Shown here: piece by piece, positions 35,521 through 47,644 of the stretch | How the letters are laid out: the number at the start of each line of letters is the position of its first letter | Position numbering within the stretch: the first letter of the stretch is position 1 | From: Parus major | Taxonomy: Eukaryota > Chordata > Aves > Passeriformes > Paridae | Direction of reading: 5' to 3' | Length of the DNA: 64,000 bases | NCBI RefSeq assembly: GCF_001522545.3 | Contig: NC_031776.1 | Coordinates: forward strand, 23,841,995 to 23,905,994 | The notes under the pieces: model-generated | Told to the model about the DNA's origin: nothing | What the model saw: the letters and a program-made list of their open reading frames with translations, nothing else | Databases searched by the model: none | Program-made: the position numbers and the translations under genes

Positions 35521-38500
35521 CATCTGACAATCTTACAGCACAAAAGATGAATTCTGTCCTTGCATGGCTCTGAGCCCAATGGTTGCCATCACCTCGTTCA
35601 GCATGAAGGGGAGAAATGCTTTTACTAGTCAACAAAAACCCTAGGTGTTTGTTCAATTTCTAATGATTTCCAGAGTAATTGATGCTGCTAGAGATGAATA
35701 CTTTACAAAAGCACAAATTGGACAACCAGGCAAAATGACAAGCAGGGATTCAAGTGGGAATATGCAGCGCTGAGATGAGCTCAGAAAGCATCTGTTGTCA
35801 CAACACCATCTCTCTGTGGCAGATAAAGAAGCACAGAAAAACCTGGATGCAAAAGCAATAAATATAGGCATCAATGAAAATTTAGCATTTGATTTCAATA
35901 GATTTGAATGGCTGTACTGTAGGGACTTTGTCTTGGGATGATACTGTGTGGTAGCTTGCCTGAGATGGCTGTAAACAAAAAACACAAATTGAAAAGCCAT
36001 TGAGGAATAAAATCAGCTTGCTTATGTAAAGCCCTATATGATTACAGCCTGTTTCTGGTGTCAAAATGAAGCTGTTCAGAGCCGTGGTGGCTCATCTATT
36101 AATTACATGTTGATTTTAGTATCTGTGTTTATTAGGATAAAGGGTGAGTATTACCTGGACAATCAATAAACCAAACCTCTACAGTGCTTTACTAGTTAGA
36201 CTGGGAGTCAGACTAAATATTCTGGAAACCCACAGTTTCATTAAATATTTTTCAGTTCTTGAAGTTGTTGATTCCTATTCATAGCAAACACAGAAGAGGC
36301 TTGGATTCTTCATTCTCTGCTTTTCTATTCCAAGGTCGGTAATTCTGTTCCTATCTCCTTCTGAAGAAAAGTTTCTGAAGGGTGTTCTTGTAGGTGACAT
36401 TCTAATTTATGATTCTGAAGGAGGCAGGGGGGAATTAAGTGACATGATGGAAAGTTTGTTAAGTGTAATCAACAGTGAGGATAAATGCTGTTAGAGATTT
36501 CTGCATATTAATCTGGCTTTGTTTTGAGCTACTGCAGCACCTGTGACAAAACAAGAGGTTATGAATTTGGAATCATAAGCTTTGCTTCTCTGGCTTAGTA
36601 TAATATAGATCTCTAATCAATAAACTGATTGAGCTTGACTGGACTGATCTCCAGGACACCCAGGGGGTACTGTGGGTGTTTCAATCCAGTGCTGTGTATG
36701 ACTGTGCCTGGCTTACCACTCTTATCCAGAATGGGAAGACTTTCCCATAGGCGCTGAGCCATCTCTGGCAGCCCTGGTGGATGTCTCAAATGGAACTACT
36801 GGCACTGGAGAGCTGAAAGTGCCCCTGTGGGGCTCAGCTCCAGGTTGAACCTCTAGAAAGAAATGTTCAGTGGTGTTTGCATGTGAGATAGAGACTGAGT
36901 TCAGTTGCCCAGAGTATTTGGGACATGGCACCATGTCTTTGATTCTTTATGGGGCAGGCAGGGGTGGCACAAGAACCTTGGGGGACTTGGGCATGCTTTG
37001 ACACTGAGAAATGTGGCTGGAAAGGGCCACAACAATGATTAAATACAAGCATACTGGAAGTATGGGGAGAGATGGTGTTTCTGTCTAGCAGAGAAAGGGT
37101 GGAAATTTAGGACACTAAAGCATAGGACACCAATGCTTGATTCTGTTGACTGGAGACATCTTAATTTAGAGCATCATAATTTTTTTAGAAATTATTTCTA
37201 TATTTGTCCTGCATCCTTGTTCTCACATAAATAATTTCTATCTTTTTCTTTTTCCTAGATTTAGCTATTCTGTTTTAGACTGTTTATCTTGTCTACCAGT
37301 TCTCTAAAGCATTCATTAAAATTCTGCTTTGTAAATCTTAAGTTTTCAAAAATACAAAAAAAAAAAGTTTGCAAAGAATAAATTGCCGTTACTTGAAAGT
37401 GTCCCTGACCAGATACAGGATTCATGATTAACCCTTAACATCCAGACAAGAAATAAATTATTTTTCTAATTGTTAGGGAAAGTACTCATGGAACTTAACT
37501 ACCAAAGTATACATTGGATTCTTCAGTACTAGACATTGCTTTTTTTTAAGATGGAACATAATTTTGAAAGGGATTGTCATATTCATCATGTGTAATTATA
37601 TCTACAAGACTGTGAAGAGCTATGTGTCTGTTTTATAGATGAGCCATGTTCAGCTTGGAATTAACACATAGAGAAATCAGACCTTTCATAGTGATGTGGA
37701 AAAGGTGTGTAATCATAAAATTGCTCATATCTAAGGCAGATGCAGTTTTCCTGACACACACATACTTATTGTGGTCTGTCCCTCTTTGCAGAGAGATGGT
37801 GTTTTGTTTTTGTCATGGGCACCTGTATGAATGGAGAGACACAATTCCATCCTGTGTATCGTGAAAACATCTTATCATGTGAGAAATAGTGCAAATCCTT
37901 GTTTTCAGATAAAAGATCTTATCTGCTACTGCAGAAGTTTTTATAATCATTAACTCCCTGTGCTTGGTTTACCAGGCATCAAACAACATAGGATGTTTTT
38001 CTACCATCAGTCTTCAAGGATGAATAGTGACTGAGAAAAGACTCTGCTACTCACACAAAATTTTCCACTCCCTCTTGTCATCTTACAGGAAGCATTGATG
38101 TTATTTTTGGGAAGTATTGACTCTTTTACAGAATAGAGGGCTCATTAAATCAAAATAATAGCAACATTTTCAGCTGCTTCATTGTTATCATTGCTATTGT
38201 TGCAAGCCACTGCTGGAAGCTGGGAAAAAAAAAAGAAAGGAGAAATAATGCCAATAAAGAATAGATGCCCCAATGTATCCTGAGCCCAAGATAAAGTGCA
38301 ACACATCTTTTTTTATGGCTTTTAAGTACTTGGTAGTCTACCACTGAGTTCATAATCATCCTGAAGATGCAGCAGTGCCACTGAGAAGGACAGGGGAGCT
38401 AAAATTTATAGAAAGAATGATAAACTGGAAATGACAGTCACAAAAAAAAAAAGGGAGATGCTGTACAGAGGTTGTGTTAATGAAACTATCGGGTGCTGCA

Positions 38501-39264
38501 GGCAGAAAGAGGGACTTTATTCCACTTCCATCACAAACTTACGCAGAATCAATTTGGGGGTAAAATGTGTTGGGTTTTTTTTTTATCAGAGGAGTCAAAT
38601 TGTAACACATGAAGGGGAAATCAAGGGAAAAAGTATAAAATATGGAAAATGAGCCATGTGGAACCCAGAGTGGCTGATGCCCAGGAAAAACAGAGCTGAA
38701 GGGTGACCAGATACAATGCTCAGCAGGGAGTTTTTCTGTGTTTGCTGGGAACTCTGCAAGAAATTGTGAAATTGTGAAAATGGGAGGATTTCTCAGTAGT
38801 ATGGAAGTCTATTCTGGGAAAGAAGCAGCATGAGCAGGAAACAGGAGATTTTTTTAATTGTACAAATTCATGATTTTAGGACAAGCAGCAGGGAGTAAAT
38901 ATAGTAATCCAGGAAATCTATTTAGTTTTTTGATGTGCTTAAATAGTAAAAATCAATTTTTCTAACTATTGTTCCTTGTATTTGGAATACTAACAGTCCC
39001 CTCTTTACACTATGCCTCAGAGCTGCAGAACAAATAAAATTACAAAGCAAAATGGGAAAAATACCCCAACAGGAGTTTCAGACAAGAACTGATGGGTCCC
39101 TACCTGATATATCTTAGGGAATTTTATCCAGCTAGGGTCACAAAATCTGCAAAACATCTCAAGCTGAACACACAAAGTTGTGTCAAGTGGCTTTTGAAAT
39201 TCTTGGTCAAGGCAATCTGCTTCACAGAACAAGCAGTTTACAGATGTAAGTTTTTGTTCCTGGC
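35521..39264. other. non-coding stretch, no gene recognised
   Basis: It is AT-rich, with frames of 115 codons or fewer. The part at about 36,460-36,640 (CTGCATATTAATCTGGC, ACAAAACAAGAGGTTATGAA) has enhancer-like texture. A strong pyrimidine tract ending CTTTTTCCTAG at about 37,259 is followed only by a 15-codon frame. A- and T-runs occur at 37,358-37,367, 38,441-38,451 and 38,575-38,583. No gene or transposon is recognised. Confidence 0.5.
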
Positions 39265-39826
39265 AGTTGTGGTTTAACCCCAGCCAGAATCCCAGCCCCA
39301 GGTCCACTCATTTTCCCCCTCAGTGAGACTGGGGAGAGAATCAGAAGAGGAACCTTTGAAAATGCTTAAGTTGAGATAAAGGCAGTTTAATAAGCAAAAG
39401 CAAGAGCCATGCACACAAGTAAAGCAAACCAAGGCATTAATTCACTGCTTCCCCAGGGCAGGCAGGTGTTCGGCCATCTCCAGGAGAGCAGGGCCCCATC
39501 ACTTGTAATGGTGACTTGGGAAGACAAACTCCATCACTCCAAATACCACCCCTTCCTCCTCCTCCTCTCCTCTTTATATACTATGATGTTATATGGTCTG
39601 TAATATCCCTTTGGGCAGCTGGGGTCACCTGTGCTGGCTGTGACTCCTAACTTCCTTTGCCAGTGTTAGTATGAGTAGCAGGAAAGGCCTTGGCTCTGTA
39701 AGCCCTGCTCAGCAATAACAAAAATACCTCTATATTATCAACCCTGTGTTCAGCACAAACCCAAAACACATCCCCATACCAACTGCTGTGAAGAAAATTA
39801 ACTCTATCCCAGCCAAGACCAGCACA
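39265..39826 (-). mobile_element. solo LTR of an avian ERVL-type endogenous retrovirus
   Basis: The 562-bp element has the paired ends GTTGTGGTTTAACCCCAGCC and TTAACTCTATCCCAGCCAAG..CCAGCACA, which I know from avian ERVL-like LTRs. On the minus strand the parts are in the right order. It begins TGTGCTGGTC, then has a TATATAAAG box (complement of 39,572-39,580), an ATTAAA poly(A) signal (complement of 39,386-39,391) and a terminal segment of about 100 bp. The 5-bp sequence CTGGC flanks it on both sides (39,260-39,264 and 39,827-39,831). That is the target duplication length expected of ERVL elements. No internal retroviral region or second LTR is present, so it arose by LTR-LTR recombination. 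One terminal base appears mutated (A in place of T at 39,265, plus strand). The exact family name is not certain. Confidence 0.9.
39557..39570. repeat. short (TCC)n tract inside the LTR
   Basis: A pyrimidine-only CCTCCTCCTCCTCTCC-type tract lies just downstream of the LTR TATA box when read on the minus strand. It is part of the LTR sequence. Confidence 0.6.
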
Positions 39827-39946
39827 CTGGCCAGGGTCAAAAGTGGATAAATAGGAAGAAGGGATGAAAAAGGACATACAGAGCTGATAAGAAAAAAATG
39901 CTCATTAGAAATATACTCACCTTTTCAAGAGAGTTCTACAAAAATA

Positions 39947-40001
39947 AGTCTATGTAGATAGTAGCATTTGTAGACATAGATCTATGTAGATTTAGACATA
40001 C
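39947..40001. repeat. cluster of inverted TAGACATA / TCTATGTAGA units with perfect palindrome
   Basis: The words TCTATGTAGA, TAGACATA, TCTATGTAGA and TAGACATA follow one another. The centre is a perfect 14-bp palindrome, ACATAGATCTATGT, at 39,974-39,987. It may extrude as a cruciform. It could be a decayed simple repeat; no protein or RNA function is inferred. Confidence 0.6.
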
Positions 40002-40136
40002 AGGGAATATGCCAAGTATGTAGCCTTCAGAACGCATCAGGAGAGTAGCAGCCCATTTTAATACTCTCTTTCTAAAGCTTGTTCTCATACCTTGCTGTTT
40101 CTCCTAATTTTTTTTTTATTGTTTACTTTCTTCCAG

Positions 40137-40229
40137 TTTTATACCTTGGCAACTCTGGCAGTGGTTGATCGAGGATGCACTGGAGGAATAGAAGTTTCAA
40201 GACGGCATTCAGTGAACAAGGCAGCATAG
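40137..40229 (+). other. candidate 3'-terminal exon-like open segment
   Basis: A strong acceptor (T-rich tract 40,108-40,134 ending CTTCCAG) is followed directly by a 30-codon frame in phase 0, beginning FYTLATLAVVDRGCTGG and ending SRRHSVNKAA, then TAG at 40,227. It includes two CpGs, rare in this window. There is no donor within it, so if real it would be a last coding exon. AATAAA-type signals do not follow closely. The family is not recognised. Confidence 0.16.
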
Positions 40230-42195
40230 AGAAATTGACATGATTATGACTGACAGTTATTATTTGCCAGGAATTCTTGTTGAAACTAAACACAAGTGTT
40301 ACTGCTGGACCTGCAGTAACCCATAAAATTTAAAATGTCCAGCCTATTAGAAAGTTCTGGATTCTCAGCACTTTTTTTTTGTCACATAGAACTGGAAAAA
40401 CACCCCAAACCAAAACTACTTGGGTTTTACTTTGTTATTCACTGTCACTCCAGAAAAGCTCAGTATCTGAATTCCTTTGAAGCTCAAGGAGAGAGAAGTT
40501 TTTAGGAAGACACTTTTCCAGTGTTTTCAGTGTTGTTGTGCAGGTCAATGTTTTTCCAGTGTTGAGCTACTCACCCTTTAGAATTGTGGAGTGACCATCT
40601 GTGTTTTTCCAGCTGTGGAGCAAACTCAGGGACACTGACACCTTCTGTTACCTTGCTTGTCCTCTGCACTGGACCTTGAGCAGGAATGTTGGTGTGGGGT
40701 TTCTTTTTGGCTGGGATTGATACCTGCAGTATCAAGGTGCCAAGTAAATGCATTGCCTGTGGTCCTTGGGGGTTATCCAGCAGTCAGGATGTTGTGACAC
40801 CTGTCAAACGGATTTTCACTTTCTGGATGACTAAAAAGCAAAATCTCTCTTATCCATTTTCAGTTGAATTGGGGATTTCTCAGGTTTCAAGGTCATGAAA
40901 AGAGTGATGCTTTTCTCCTCTGATGTTTCAGGATAGTTTTGACTGCTTTTGCACTTTGCATGGATCTGATGCCCTCTCCTTTGTTATCTCTCAAGAGATT
41001 AATTGAGGTTATTCATGCACCAGTGGCAGCCTGTTGGAAATGTCACCAACAAGACATGATGAAATGTCAGACTGGATAAAACCTCTTTGGTCAAGCCCAA
41101 ACTGGATAAAGGCAGGCACCATATTCTTAAACATAGAACTGGAACAAAACAGTAAAAAATATTGTGGAAAGGCCAGCAGAAATGTAAAAAGTTTCCCAGA
41201 ATTTCCATTGGAGAACTTTTATAGGACATTGAAAAGCAAGTTAGTGGGTAGGTTGTAGTATATAAGTGCTAATATATAAGTTCTATCCTGCCTTGCAAAA
41301 GATATTAAATGGCTGCTCACTGGACTTGGTTGCATGAGAAAAGAACAAGATGAAACTGTTCCTTCAATTATGAGAATGGATAAGGTAGTTAAAAATGGTT
41401 CTCTTTGTAACACTCAACAACAGTTTTGAAGGCTTCCTTTCTGTAAATACTATTGCATTTTCTTTGCCTGCGCAGTATTTTCTCCTATAAATGACTCAGG
41501 AACACAGATTTACTGCCTATTTTGCAGTAAGGAGCCTTGTTTTTCCAGCCCCTGCAAATACTCAGGGCAAAAGAGACAGTTTTAACCCCATAAATACCTC
41601 TGGCTTCTCCTGTTTGCAAAATACTTTTTTTTCCAGCAAGTGAAATGATATACTGTTAATTAATAATGCAGCATAGAAATTTCTATGCAACTCTCCTGCA
41701 GAGCCCATTGACATGATTTTATTTTGACTGTAGGAATTTAATAACCAACGAGAATGTTTTTGCAATACAAAACTTCTTGTGTTGGCTGCACTCAGCCAGC
41801 AGCTAGGCTACTAAAGATGTTGTTTTAAAAGTGGATTCAAGCTAGCTCTTCTGATCAGTTCCTGCAGCTGATGTGTCTTAATGCTTTTGGAATGGATGAA
41901 GAAGTGTGGCTAGATTCATTGGCTAGATTCCCTCAGCAATATCAATTTCTTTGTGAAGCAGTGCTGATCCTTGAAGGATTTGGGAGGCACAAGCATGGAA
42001 TAGATTCACATAATCTGCAGCGTGTACTTCCATTTACAAAAAACTTGTAATACACTTGTATTGTTGTATAGACAAAATTATGATGAGTAATTTCTATTTT
42101 TTTTTCTATTTTCTAAAATCTATTTTCAAAGATGAAAATAGAGTAAATCTTTTGTTCTCATCATAGTTAAATCTTCAAGACTCTATTAGAGTGGT

Positions 42196-42891
42196 TACCC
42201 TGAAATCTGACCTTCTCAAGAGGTGAAGAGGCTGTGACTCCTAAACCTCCTTGGTTCCTGTAACAGATAACTGAGTTCTTCCTGTGCTGTCTCTGGTCCC
42301 TCTGTGTACCCCACTCTGCTCCCATCCTGTACTGAGCATGGCTGCCAGATCCACCCCAGGTAGTGTGGGATTGACAGCCAGGGGAAGGGATTCTGGGGGA
42401 TCAATGAGCCTCCATGTCCCTTCGGAATGGTAGAGGCAGGTGAAGATCAGAACTGTAAGACTCTATTACCTTCTACCAGAGGTAAGCTCTCGGCAGCCCA
42501 GTGACCTGCAGACCCTCAGGGAAGGGGAAACCCAGGATATCCACCTTGCACAGCTGCTGTAGGGTGTCCCAGATGGTCTCCTTCCTTCAGCCTTGCTACA
42601 GGCTTTGTCTTGCAGCCCTTAATAATCCACCACTGTAGACAGCTGCCTACTCTGTCTCTATGTAAAACACATGGTGGTGTACAAATTAGTTATAAATCAG
42701 CCATTCCAATCCAGTGACTTGCTACCCTGGTAGGCACAAATGGTACTATGAGTTGTGAGAGCACAGAGGATCAAGATCCTAGCCTTAACTGTAATGCCTG
42801 AAAAAAGAGCAATAAATACAAGAGGCAGCAGCAGCATGACCAAAACAGAAGAAGTATAAATCATGCTGTGGAATGAAGTGCAGTGATTCAC
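42196..42891 (-). other. unresolved GC-richer block, possible degenerate retroelement or cryptic exons
   Basis: This block stands out by composition. On the minus strand it shows several short interrupted frames, such as a stretch beginning KETIWDTLQQLCKVDILG (about 42,580 downward), and a frame at 42,697-42,891 with a hydrophobic run (SSVLVMLLLPLVFIALFSG). There is also a very strong acceptor-like tract ending TTTTTTCAG at 42,798. I found no matching ends, no target duplication and no family I can name. Confidence 0.2.
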
Positions 42892-45800
42892 CTGCTATGC
42901 TGGGTGCTGCTGCCCTGCAGACAATCTGACAGCACAGCAGAAAAGAAATGCAACACACCAGAAATAAATACTCACCCTGAACTTACACAATGCTATTCAT
43001 TTTGTGTTAATATATTTCTTCTTGAAATTCAGCTGAAACCCACAGCAACAAATCATCCCAGCATCGATACAAGGTAAACGTGTGTGATTAAGGAAGGAGA
43101 GGGACAACAGCACAGTTGCAACCCATAAAAGTTAACTATTGTCGGGTTTTGTCTGCATGACATGGATCCTCTTTGATAGTTCACATGTGTTGGCTTGCCT
43201 TTCATTCACCTTTAGCCCTTCTTTCTACAGTATTGGTCATTTTAAAAATTACCAGCTTCATTTCACAATATAGTCACCAGCATGACCAGTAATAAGGTAC
43301 AGTCAAAGAGGATATAAAAATGGCAAAGACAAACTTAGAAATTGAGTTATAATAAAGTTGAATGTAAAGAGTCAAGGTACCTTGAGAGATGGCCAACTAA
43401 AAGGTGGAGGTCCCTGGATCTGCTGAGAGTGAAGTCAGGACCCTTGGGAATCACCACTGGCTCTGGGAAGAAGCGTGGTCAGGACCAGGCACAATAGTAT
43501 TCACAGCCAGGTAGGAGGGCTCTTAGGTTTATATGTGAATCAGCAAAAGCTAATGGAGGTATATGTCTTTCCATTTCACAGTTTTATAAACCTATTGCTA
43601 ACTTGCTGTAAGAATCTTAGTTAATCACTGTCATCCAGTAACTCTTGTATCCACATGATAAACATGGGAAGTGCTATTTGCCTACCTGGAGGATTCTGAA
43701 TGCTGATTAATACCTTGTGAAAACATTATAAGATTATTTGGAGAAAGTAACTGTGCCTTGCAAGTGTGCAGCAGCTGATTTTTCTGCTGCCAGCTACAAT
43801 AGGAAGTGATTTGTCTCCTTTCACCTCTCTGTTCCTCTTTCCTCATACCTGGTCTCAGCAAAAGCTTTCTTGCTCTTGGTTTTTCACTGATAGAAAAATG
43901 ACTTGCCAGACCTGGAGGCCAACAAGCACTTATCTTCCATTTTCCAAATTGCCCTCTAGTTACTGCCTGGTACAAGGGCACAGCAGCAGAAAAAGAGTTC
44001 ATTGGGTTTTGCAGGTCTCTATGACAGGATGCATCATTTGACTCTAATTTGCACAGTGGTTTTTTGTGCTTTGTATGCCCAACAATAGTTATATCCTTAC
44101 AATTTTTTTAATAACCAATATTATCTATTTAAAAAAAAGAAAACCCAAACTGTAAAAGAATGTGATCCAGACACAACGCGAACTTACTATTACATCAGGG
44201 GCAATTTACCTTGCAATCTTCTCTTATTTAGCCCTTTCTTTGGTCCTTCAGATCCTTTGCCATTTTTTCTCAGAAAGAGGCCTCTGCCCTTGATTTTGTG
44301 TAGATTTTCTGAGACGTGGCTACCTAAAGATCAATCTTTGGGGAGAAATGCTCTTAGAAGTGTTCAGGTTGTCTAATTTGAATTCAAAAATGCAGATGGG
44401 TGCAGATATTCTTGTACAGCAAGAACATCTCTGGGTTTCCCCTAAGGACCAGTGATGCATTCACCCCACAGCCACAGGATCATGCTGCTAACTTGCAAGC
44501 CCTGTCCTAAGGATTTTACTGCCCTCCCACATGGAAAGAGAAATGGAAAGGGAAATGCAACACAACACTGATGAAAAGCTGAGCTCCGGCATACTGAGCA
44601 CAAAAGTGGTTCTGTCCAATATTTCATGGGCACCAGAGGTAAATTGAATGGAGGAAGGCAGAAAGAGGTGTCCACTAGGACTGCAGAGATTTACAAGTAA
44701 CATGTTGCAGTAGGTGAGACAGTGAGGAAGTCAGAGAGAAAACTGCACAGATGGGCTGGGCTTCTCCAGGGCTTGTGTGAACTGAAGCCTCTTCAGCAAA
44801 CGAAAACACAGGACACTACAAGACTGGTTAGAAAATCCACTTGGGTGGGACACCTCTGATTTAATAGAGGCTTGTTGCAAGGAAAAGCTTTGCTTTTGGG
44901 ACTTTTGGAGTAGGGATTGTGAAGATGGCTATGCTGACCTGTGTCCAGGGCAGGGCACAGACCTTGCTCTCATGTGTGACTTCACCTGGATGAAATGCTT
45001 CTGTGAGAGATCTCCTGAAGCTGAATCTAGGCAGATGTTTTCTGTGCAGCAGAAAAATCCCTGCAGTGGTTTTTCAGTGCTCAGCTAATGAGGGAGAGAG
45101 TGTGTTTTATCTTTGTTACCACGGAAAGTTAACCACAATCCAAGCAGTGATTTATAGGTAATGAGTCCTGTCACACTTACAATTCATACCTCACATGAAA
45201 GTCATCAGCATACCTACCGCTGATCAGAAATCCTGGTATATTTCTCTATGTTTTATTCACAGTCTAATGATCTGCCAAGGCAAAGGCTGGATTTAAAGCT
45301 GATTGCTATCAACATTTACATCTGTGAATGCATCTGAATGCCAAGGAGCATTTAGGAAATCAGCTGTCAGATGATTGCAGCAGAGGATACTTCCACTGAG
45401 TGAGGTAAGAAGGACCTGCAGGGGCTCAGGGGTCACCTGGAAAGAGTAAGGAGAAGAGGAGCAGAAAATAGAACAATATCTTTTTTGGACTCTGTTGGTG
45501 GGATTGCTAGTGAACAGCAAATGTCTGCTGTGGGCCCCACTTGTCCATGGTGGGATTGGGTAAGAATTTCACACATGCAGTTGGTTTAGAGATAGTTTTG
45601 TCAAGAGATGGAATAAAATATCCATGACTGCACTGGAAAGCTTGTAGTTGTCTCGGAAGGGTCAGATGGACACCAGACACTTGAGGGGAGATGTTCCTGT
45701 GCAAAGGACACACTGGCTCCAGCCCCCAGCCTGTGTCTCCCTTGGCCTGTCTTGGGGATAGGTGTGTGGGAATGGGGAAGAACCCCTGTGCTGCCCTCTC

Positions 45801-47392
45801 TGGGGTGAGCAAATAGAAATGTGCCCATGGCAAGGTCCTGTTGGCTCGTGACCAGGCAAGGAAGGAGGTGGGGCTGCTCTCTGTACATGTTTCTGTTCTG
45901 CACTGTTGCAAAGGTACTCTTTGGAGACCAGTCCTTCCTAGGAACAAGTGCTCTGCTAGTAAATCTGGTATGTGCAATCCCAAGAATTAGTGCATGTTTC
46001 TTTAATGAGTGCATGTTTCTTTAATTAGTTCCCTATCAGCACCTATCAAAGTTACTGAGAGTATTGTCATTTCAATAGAAGAAGAAACAAGTTTTGCTTT
46101 ACTTATTTTTATTATTATTTTTTTTTAACTGAATAAGACAGAGGATACGTCAGGAATTTATCAGCAGAGCAATTGCCCCTCTGTACCTGGGGCAAAAGAG
46201 GCAAAGCAAAGCAGGATAAGAGATGCATCACTTTCTCTTACACTTTTGCTGGACAAATGTGGTGAACAGAATACATTTTTCACAATTTGTGAAAAGTCGT
46301 CCCACATCTTAATTTATTTTTCACCTGCATGAACAATACATTTAACAAACAAAAAAAGCATGGATATTTCCAAAATGCAGCAAGCTTTACGGTATCTATA
46401 AAACATAAAAAGGAAAATACTGTATTACAAGAGGAAAATGCAATGAAAGAGAGTGAATTTTCCTTAATTTTCTGTTTTTATGATTATTTAATTACATGCT
46501 TATTTAATGTTATGCTCATTTTTAAAAGTCCCCTTAAATTTTAATGTAATAAAATGTAATTATAAAAATGTTTTTCTTAACTTGTCTTCTGTGCTATGTT
46601 CTGACTGTTCTCAACAGTTATCTAAGCATATGCACAATATGCAGTGAAGAGACTAATGTATTCTCCAAATAAGATGCATAACTTGAAAGGCAACAGGGCA
46701 AAATTCCTTCTGAAAAATACCCCATCTAAACTATTTTTGACAGAAAATTTGATTGTAAACATTTTTCACATTATGTATGTCGTATTTCTACACTAATCTG
46801 AAGGTATACTTGAAAAAAAATAATCCAAATGAAAGCAAAACTGATTTTTTAAATTTTTTAATTTTTTTTCAATAAAACATTACAATGCCTTAGAATGGCA
46901 ATGATTTTTTTAATGACATTTTCCATGGAAAAATGAAATCTCTGTGATTCATCATACCCACAGTGTAACACATACCATACAATTTGCCTAATAGAAAATA
47001 TCATCTCTCCTTCAGCAAAGAAAATGCACTCACACAGAATCATATTCAATTAGAGTCCTGCAAGCTCTCTGATTTAAAATTGATGTAGCTCCTGCATTCT
47101 TAAAAATCAAGGTCCTTTTTTCAGGAGAAGTAATGTTCTTTTACGTTACTGTCCAAAGTGCTTTAAAGCCTTTTTAAATGATAAATTTCCAACCCTATTT
47201 TGTTTAAAGGTGACAAAAAGAAAAGCTCACTTAAAGAAATGGGGACCATTTATTGTGAGAATCATTATCCATTAGCAGAGTGTCAGATTTTGCAGCACGG
47301 TAACTCTACTGAGACTTCAGGATTCTTTTTTTCCCCTATCATTTATTAGTAAATATTTACAGTATTATTAATGGACTTTTTATTTTCCATAG
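42892..47392. other. non-coding stretch, no gene recognised
   Basis: The longest frames are on the minus strand at 45,507-45,983 (158 codons) and 45,601-46,014 (137 codons). Both lie in a GC-richer patch and overlap in different frames, which points to base composition and not to coding. There is a tandem 18-bp duplication at 45,989-46,025. No gene or known repeat is recognised. Confidence 0.5.
45989..46025. repeat. two-copy tandem repeat, 19-bp period
   Basis: AGTGCATGTTTCTTTAAT occurs at 45,989-46,006 and again at 46,008-46,025 with no mismatch. This is a recent local duplication. Confidence 0.9.
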
Positions 47393-47644
47393 GAAAATTT
47401 AGACTATTTTTTTGTGGGAGAAGAAAGAAGTGTCAGAAAACCAGGACGAAATGCTGGTTCAGACTGCCTCGAGGTCAGTTTGTGCTTGAGTGAGCTGCTA
47501 CGATGCCACTGTGAATTTTTTGTCAAGCACCTCAAGTTTGTGCTGCCAGGCACTGGAGGAGCGTGGCTGATGGCTGTGGGGGCATGGGCCAGGCAGGCTG
47601 CTTTCTCTGGCGGCACAAACACACATAGCTCAGAGTCAAGCTGA
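47393..47644 (+). other. candidate exon-like segment with extended open frame
   Basis: The acceptor TTTTTATTTTCCATAG (47,377-47,392) opens a phase-0 frame of 83 codons to TGA at 47,642. The first 27 codons begin ENLDYFFVGEERSVRKPG and end GSDCLE. They close at GAG/GTCAGT, a moderate donor at 47,474, giving an 81-bp in-frame exon. Past it the frame stays open (LSELLRCHCEFFVKHLKFV.., then Gly/Ala-rich). CpGs are more frequent over 47,440-47,620 than around it. The segment has no recognisable domain. It is the most protein-like short segment in the window, but there is no independent proof of coding. Confidence 0.22.

Larger units (their letters stand above)
39832..42195. other. non-coding stretch, no gene recognised
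   Basis: Apart from the palindromic cluster and an exon-like segment at 40,137, it contains only frames of 76 codons or fewer and T-runs (about 40,109-40,117, 40,373-40,380). The ends of a 12-bp GGCTAGATTC repeat lie near 41,908 and 41,921. Confidence 0.5.

Noticed and set aside
37230..37310. Strong plus-strand acceptor CTTTTTCCTAG
   Set aside because: Only 15 codons stay open and no donor follows. It is probably a chance pyrimidine tract.
45507..46014. Two overlapping minus-strand frames (158 and 137 codons) as a gene
   Set aside because: Two different frames are open over the same DNA, which is the mark of GC-rich composition. No known family is seen.
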